Positions 5,072 to 7,450 of a DNA stretch of 7,450 nucleotides are shown here, one piece after another. Source of the stretch: an uncultured Hungatella sp. GTDB lineage: Bacteria > Bacillota > Clostridia > Lachnospirales > Lachnospiraceae. Every line of letters starts with the position of its first letter. Position 1 is the stretch's first letter. Location of the stretch: contig CAJUPQ010000115.1 of NCBI GenBank assembly GCA_910588505.1, forward strand, positions 1 to 7,450. The letters run 5' to 3'. Position numbers and translations under genes: made by a program. The notes under the pieces were generated by a model, which saw only the letters and a program-made list of their open reading frames with translations, searched no databases and was not told where the DNA came from.

Positions 5072-6256
5072 GTGGAACTGAATAAAGAAACCATAAAGAA
5101 AATAAGAGGCCTTATCGTGTTCGCCGTGGTGGCGGTGGTGGCGGGAGTCAATTATCAGAAACTGTTTGGACTGATGGGAAGTTTCGCTGCCATGGCGTCT
5201 CCCTTTCTTTTGGGAGGAGCGATCGCGTTTATCGTGAATGTGCCTATGCGGGCCATTGAGACCCGGACACCTATCCGAAAGAGCCGCAGGTTCAGACGGC
5301 CCATAAGCCTGTTTCTGGCCATCACCCTTGTGGTGGGCGTGCCGGTGGCGGTTCTTGTGGTGGTGGGGCCGGAGCTTAAGAACACGGTCATGAGCCTGCA
5401 AAAGAGCGTCCCGTCGTTTTTTGAGGAGGTCCAGAACCAGGCGGAATCTCTCTTTGCGCGTAACCCGGGGATTGTGGAGTATATCTCCGGTTTCACCATT
5501 GACTGGGAGCAGCTGGGAGGGCAGGTCATGGCTTTTCTCTCCAGGGGCGCGGGAACCATGCTGGCGTCCACCTTAAACGCCGCTGTGTCCATAGTCAGCG
5601 GGGTGGCCGGTTTTTGTATTGGTTTTGTGTTTGCCGTCTATGTGCTTTTGCAGAAGGAGCGGCTGGTCAGACAGGCAAAGCGTCTGTGTAGGGCTTACCT
5701 GCCGGAGCGGGTCTATGAAAAGACCCTTAAAGTGGCTGTGCTGACAGAGCGGACGTTCTCCAACTTCTTAGCTGGGCAGTGCATGGAAGCGGTGATCCTG
5801 GGGGCGATGTTTTTTGTGACGCTGACCCTTCTGCGCCTGCCCTACGCGCTGCTGATCGGGGTGCTTATCGCATTCACGGCTCTCATTCCCATATTTGGGG
5901 CCTTTGTGGGCTGCGCTGTGGGAACGTTTTTGATCTTGATGGTAAGCCCGGTGAAGGCCCTCATTTTCCTGGTGGTGTTCCAGGTCTTACAGCAGCTGGA
6001 AGGAAACCTGATCTATCCCCATGTGGTGGGCGGGTCTGTGGGGCTGCCATCCATCTGGGTGCTGGTAGCCGTGACCATTGGCGGAAGCGCCATGGGGGTC
6101 ATCGGTATGCTGGTGTTTATCCCCCTGTGTTCTGTGCTTTACGCCCTTTTGCGGGAGGCGGTGGCTGAAAGGCTTAAGAAAAAAGGCCAGGCAAACGGGC
6201 GAAAGCAAGTGGGACAAGGCGGGAAGGCGCAGAAAGGGCAGCAGACCAGGAAATAA
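5072..6256 (+). CDS. AI-2E family transporter (PF01594-type membrane permease)
   Basis: A polytopic membrane protein of the AI-2E exporter/UPF0118 superfamily, which includes E. coli TqsA/YdiK/PerM-like proteins, Na+/H+ antiporter-like members and the sporulation protein YtvI. The substrate cannot be told from sequence. GTG 5072 was chosen: AGGAGG (5060-5065) is 6 bases away, and the promoter lies just upstream. The product is 394 aa, a normal length. Hydrophobic segments lie near residues 12-26, 42-56, 79-99, 168-193, 233-253, 256-278, 280-305 and 329-360. The soluble region 100-165 between the early and later helices is typical of the family. Signature stretches are LRLPYALLIGVLIAFTALIP and GAFVG (254-280), and QQLEGNLIYPHVVGGSVGLP then IWVLVAV (307-334). 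The C-terminal ~27 residues are very basic (KKKGQANGRKQ...), presumably cytoplasmic. The gene appears to be monocistronic, ending at a branched terminator. Confidence 0.93.
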   Translation: MELNKETIKKIRGLIVFAVVAVVAGVNYQKLFGLMGSFAAMASPFLLGGAIAFIVNVPMRAIETRTPIRKSRRFRRPISLFLAITLVVGVPVAVLVVVGPELKNTVMSLQKSVPSFFEEVQNQAESLFARNPGIVEYISGFTIDWEQLGGQVMAFLSRGAGTMLASTLNAAVSIVSGVAGFCIGFVFAVYVLLQKERLVRQAKRLCRAYLPERVYEKTLKVAVLTERTFSNFLAGQCMEAVILGAMFFVTLTLLRLPYALLIGVLIAFTALIPIFGAFVGCAVGTFLILMVSPVKALIFLVVFQVLQQLEGNLIYPHVVGGSVGLPSIWVLVAVTIGGSAMGVIGMLVFIPLCSVLYALLREAVAERLKKKGQANGRKQVGQGGKAQKGQQTRK

Positions 6257-6261
6257 CATTC

Positions 6262-6285
6262 AAATGTATCTGAAAATGTATCTGA
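6262..6285 (+). repeat. Perfect tandem 12-mer, two copies
   Basis: AAATGTATCTGA occurs twice head to tail (6262-6273 and 6274-6285), directly after the AI-2E stop codon and before the terminator. It looks like a small local duplication; no function is apparent. Confidence 0.8.
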
Positions 6286-6293
6286 GATCTGAA

Positions 6294-6354
6294 GATTCTG
6301 GCGGTATATTCCGGGAAAGGCTATGGGCCATGTCCGGACCGCCAGAATCTTTTT
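6294..6354 (+). terminator. Branched intrinsic terminator between convergent genes
   Basis: A perfect 12-bp stem (GATTCTGGCGGT at 6294-6305, ACCGCCAGAATC at 6338-6349) is followed by TTTTT. The 32-base loop can fold further through CCGG (6311-6314) with CCGG (6334-6337). It terminates the AI-2E gene. On the minus strand it lies just beyond the PHP gene, but its tail there (TTCAGATC) is weak. Confidence 0.85.
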
Positions 6355-6356
6355 GC

Positions 6357-7211
6357 TCACCGGGCCGCCTTTTTGTAATCTTCTTTGATATCCTCCAACA
6401 ATTGATACGCCACCCGGAGTCCGCCTCTCCCGGTTCCGAGTTCGATATCAGGCTTGTTGTCGCCGTGAAAATCCGAGCCTCCCGAAGGCAGAAGTCCCAG
6501 CTTTTTGGCTATAACCTGGAGTTTTGCACTCTGGGGTTTTACGTGGGAGGAGTGGTAGACTTCCAGGCCCCGAAGGCCCATCTCTTTTAGCCGCGCCGCA
6601 AGGGTTTCCACCTCCTCATATCCCAGATGGTACTGCATGGGGTGAGCCAGACAGGGCCACACATGGCAGCGGTTCATCAGGTCCATGACTTGTTCGGGGG
6701 TGACGGTTTCTTTGCGGGCGCAGTAGGGGCTGCCGTACCACAGATATTTCTCAAAGGCCTTGGCAGGGGAAGGTACATACCCTTTTTCAGTAAGTACCCT
6801 GGCAAAATGCGCCCTTGTGATGACCGTGTTGGGATTTTGGCGGGTCAGATCCTCTATGGTGATGTCAAAACCGTCCTCCTGAAACCGGGCCAGCATGTAA
6901 TCGTTGCGCCTTTTACGTACCTGGCAAAAACGGTCAAGGCCTTCTTTCAGCTCTTTATCTGTCTCGTCCGCGAAAAATCCCAGAATATGGATCTCTGTTC
7001 CCTGGTAGATACAGGAAAGCTCCATGCCCGGGATCAGTTCCAGGCTCAAAGGCGTGGCGGCTGATTTTGCCCGGGCGATGCCTTCTGTGGTGTCGTGGTC
7101 TGTCAGGGCTATGGCCCGAAGCCCTAAATGAGACGCCCTGGCAACCACCTCTTCGGGGGCCAGAGTCCCGTCGGAAGCTGTAGAATGGGTGTGAAGATCG
7201 ACAAAATTCAT
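6357..7211 (-). CDS. PHP-domain phosphoesterase (RNase AM / YciV / TrpH type)
   Basis: A metal-dependent cytoplasmic phosphoesterase of the family containing E. coli RNase AM (Rnm/YciV, a 5'-3' exoribonuclease that trims rRNA 5' ends) and Chromobacterium 3',5'-nucleotide (pAp) phosphatase. The trinuclear-site residues are all present in order: H7 and H9 (DLHTHS), D14, H39 and D40 (LTDHD), E64 (GMELS), H75 (EIHILGFF), H135 (TRAHFARVL), H190 (LAHP), D247 and H249 (GSDFHG). An inserted helical segment (~90-185) is as expected for the family. At 284 aa the protein is full length. ATG 7211 has GGGAG (7223-7219) 7 bases away. It is convergent with the AI-2E gene and divergent from the gene at 7360. 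The fold and active site are sure; whether the substrate is RNA, pAp or both is inference. Confidence 0.93.
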   Translation of the reverse strand: MNFVDLHTHSTASDGTLAPEEVVARASHLGLRAIALTDHDTTEGIARAKSAATPLSLELIPGMELSCIYQGTEIHILGFFADETDKELKEGLDRFCQVRKRRNDYMLARFQEDGFDITIEDLTRQNPNTVITRAHFARVLTEKGYVPSPAKAFEKYLWYGSPYCARKETVTPEQVMDLMNRCHVWPCLAHPMQYHLGYEEVETLAARLKEMGLRGLEVYHSSHVKPQSAKLQVIAKKLGLLPSGGSDFHGDNKPDIELGTGRGGLRVAYQLLEDIKEDYKKAAR

Positions 7212-7236
7212 AAAAATTCTCCCTTTTGAAATAGTT

Positions 7237-7255
7237 TAGTAACACTATAGTAACA
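7237..7255 (-). promoter_or_regulatory. Promoter region with 11-bp-spaced direct repeat before the PHP gene
   Basis: A -10-like TATAGT (7249-7244, minus strand) with no convincing -35 lies inside a direct repeat, TAGTAACA at 7237-7244 and again at 7248-7255 (plus-strand reading). The 11-base period places both copies on the same face of the helix, as for a tandem-binding regulator. Confidence 0.35.
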
Positions 7256-7272
7256 TGTCCAGGAAAATAAGT

Positions 7273-7299
7273 AAAATGGAAAAAAAGAGATTCCATTTT
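7273..7299. repeat. 9-bp inverted repeat upstream of the last gene
   Basis: AAAATGGAA (7273-7281) and TTCCATTTT (7291-7299) are perfect inverted copies around a 9-base A-rich spacer. The right arm shares TTTT with the left arm of the larger inverted repeat at 7296-7330. Confidence 0.6.
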
Positions 7300-7330
7300 C
7301 CACAAAGTATGGTATACTACTTGTGGAAAA
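7296..7330 (+). promoter_or_regulatory. Extended -10 promoter inside a 35-bp inverted repeat (DnaA-box-like arms)
   Basis: TGG-TATACT (7310-7318) is an extended -10 promoter for the gene at 7360. It sits in the 15-base centre of a perfect inverted repeat with arms TTTTCCACAA (7296-7305) and TTGTGGAAAA (7321-7330). Each arm contains TTTTCCACA, which fits the relaxed DnaA box TTWTNCACA. A protein bound here would cover the promoter, so this is probably an operator. Confidence 0.6.
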
Positions 7331-7359
7331 CTACAATATCATGTGAAACAGGTGAAAGA

Positions 7360-7450
7360 ATGAATACAGACGATCGCTATAATAATCATAGAGCATCAGG
7401 AAGCAGAAATTATTCCGCTGCGGGCAGAGGGACGAGCCCGGGGACATCCA
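7360..7450 (+). CDS. Start of an unrecognised gene (cut by the window end)
   Basis: Thirty complete codons from ATG 7360, beginning MNTDDRYNNHRASGSRNYSA, with no stop before the window ends. AGGTGA (7350-7355) is a fair ribosome binding site, and an extended -10 promoter lies 42 bases upstream. The visible part is polar and rich in Ser, Arg, Asn and Gly, like a disordered N-terminal tail ahead of a domain outside the window. No function can be assigned. Confidence 0.6.
   Translation, partial: MNTDDRYNNHRASGSRNYSAAGRGTSPGTS

Noticed and set aside
1..7450. CRISPR arrays, tRNA/rRNA genes, insertion sequences, phage genes or defence systems
   Set aside because: I found no repeat-spacer pattern, no tRNA- or rRNA-like stretch, no transposase and no terminal inverted repeats. 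The deletions in the acylation locus show no visible mobile element.

Overview
The window looks like chromosomal DNA of a spore-forming, moderately GC-rich Firmicute, most likely a gut Lachnospiraceae (Clostridium cluster XIVa type). The signs are strong GGAGG-type ribosome binding sites, TATAAT/TATACT-type -10 boxes, typical Lachnospiraceae small hypothetical genes, and matches to sporulation sigma-factor promoters. This placement is inference from gene content and style; no rRNA or phylogenetic marker is present.

Layout. (1) 64-948 (+): a bacteriohemerythrin with all seven iron ligands, fused to a C-terminal domain that may be CheX-like. (2) 1025-1183 (-): a 52-residue ribbon-helix-helix (CopG/Arc-type) regulator, divergent from (3). 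(3) 1277-3120 (+): the wreck of a cell-surface polysaccharide O-acylation locus. It holds an MBOAT acyltransferase with an internal deletion, joined to the middle of an SGNH-type partner, which is joined to an ILEI/FAM3-like C-terminal domain interrupted by an in-frame TAG. A strong terminator follows. (4) 3164-4153 (-): a two-gene operon of unrecognised proteins (222 and 94 aa) that share a C-terminal motif. It is preceded by a sequence matching the B. subtilis sigma-E consensus in both boxes at the right spacing. (5) 4256-4414 (+): a 52-aa Arg/Gly-rich small protein, divergent from (4), with its own terminator. (6) 4604-4855 (-): an 83-aa protein with 18 cysteines and two membrane-like hydrophobic/CCC repeats, preceded by a sigma-K-like promoter. 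(7) 5072-6256 (+): an AI-2E family transporter/permease with a good sigma-A promoter. (8) 6357-7211 (-): a PHP-domain phosphoesterase of the RNase AM/YciV type, convergent with (7) and separated from it by a branched terminator. (9) 7360-end (+): the first 30 codons of an unrecognised gene, driven by an extended -10 promoter inside a 35-bp inverted repeat whose arms look like DnaA boxes.

How the parts fit together. The middle of the window (about 3160-4900) looks like a small cluster of mother-cell sporulation genes: an apparent sigma-E operon next to an apparent sigma-K gene for a Cys-rich, possibly coat-associated protein. None of these has a function I can name, and they are the best candidates for undescribed biology here. 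The neighbouring acylation locus is clearly decayed. The hemerythrin, AI-2E permease and PHP phosphoesterase look like ordinary chromosomal genes.
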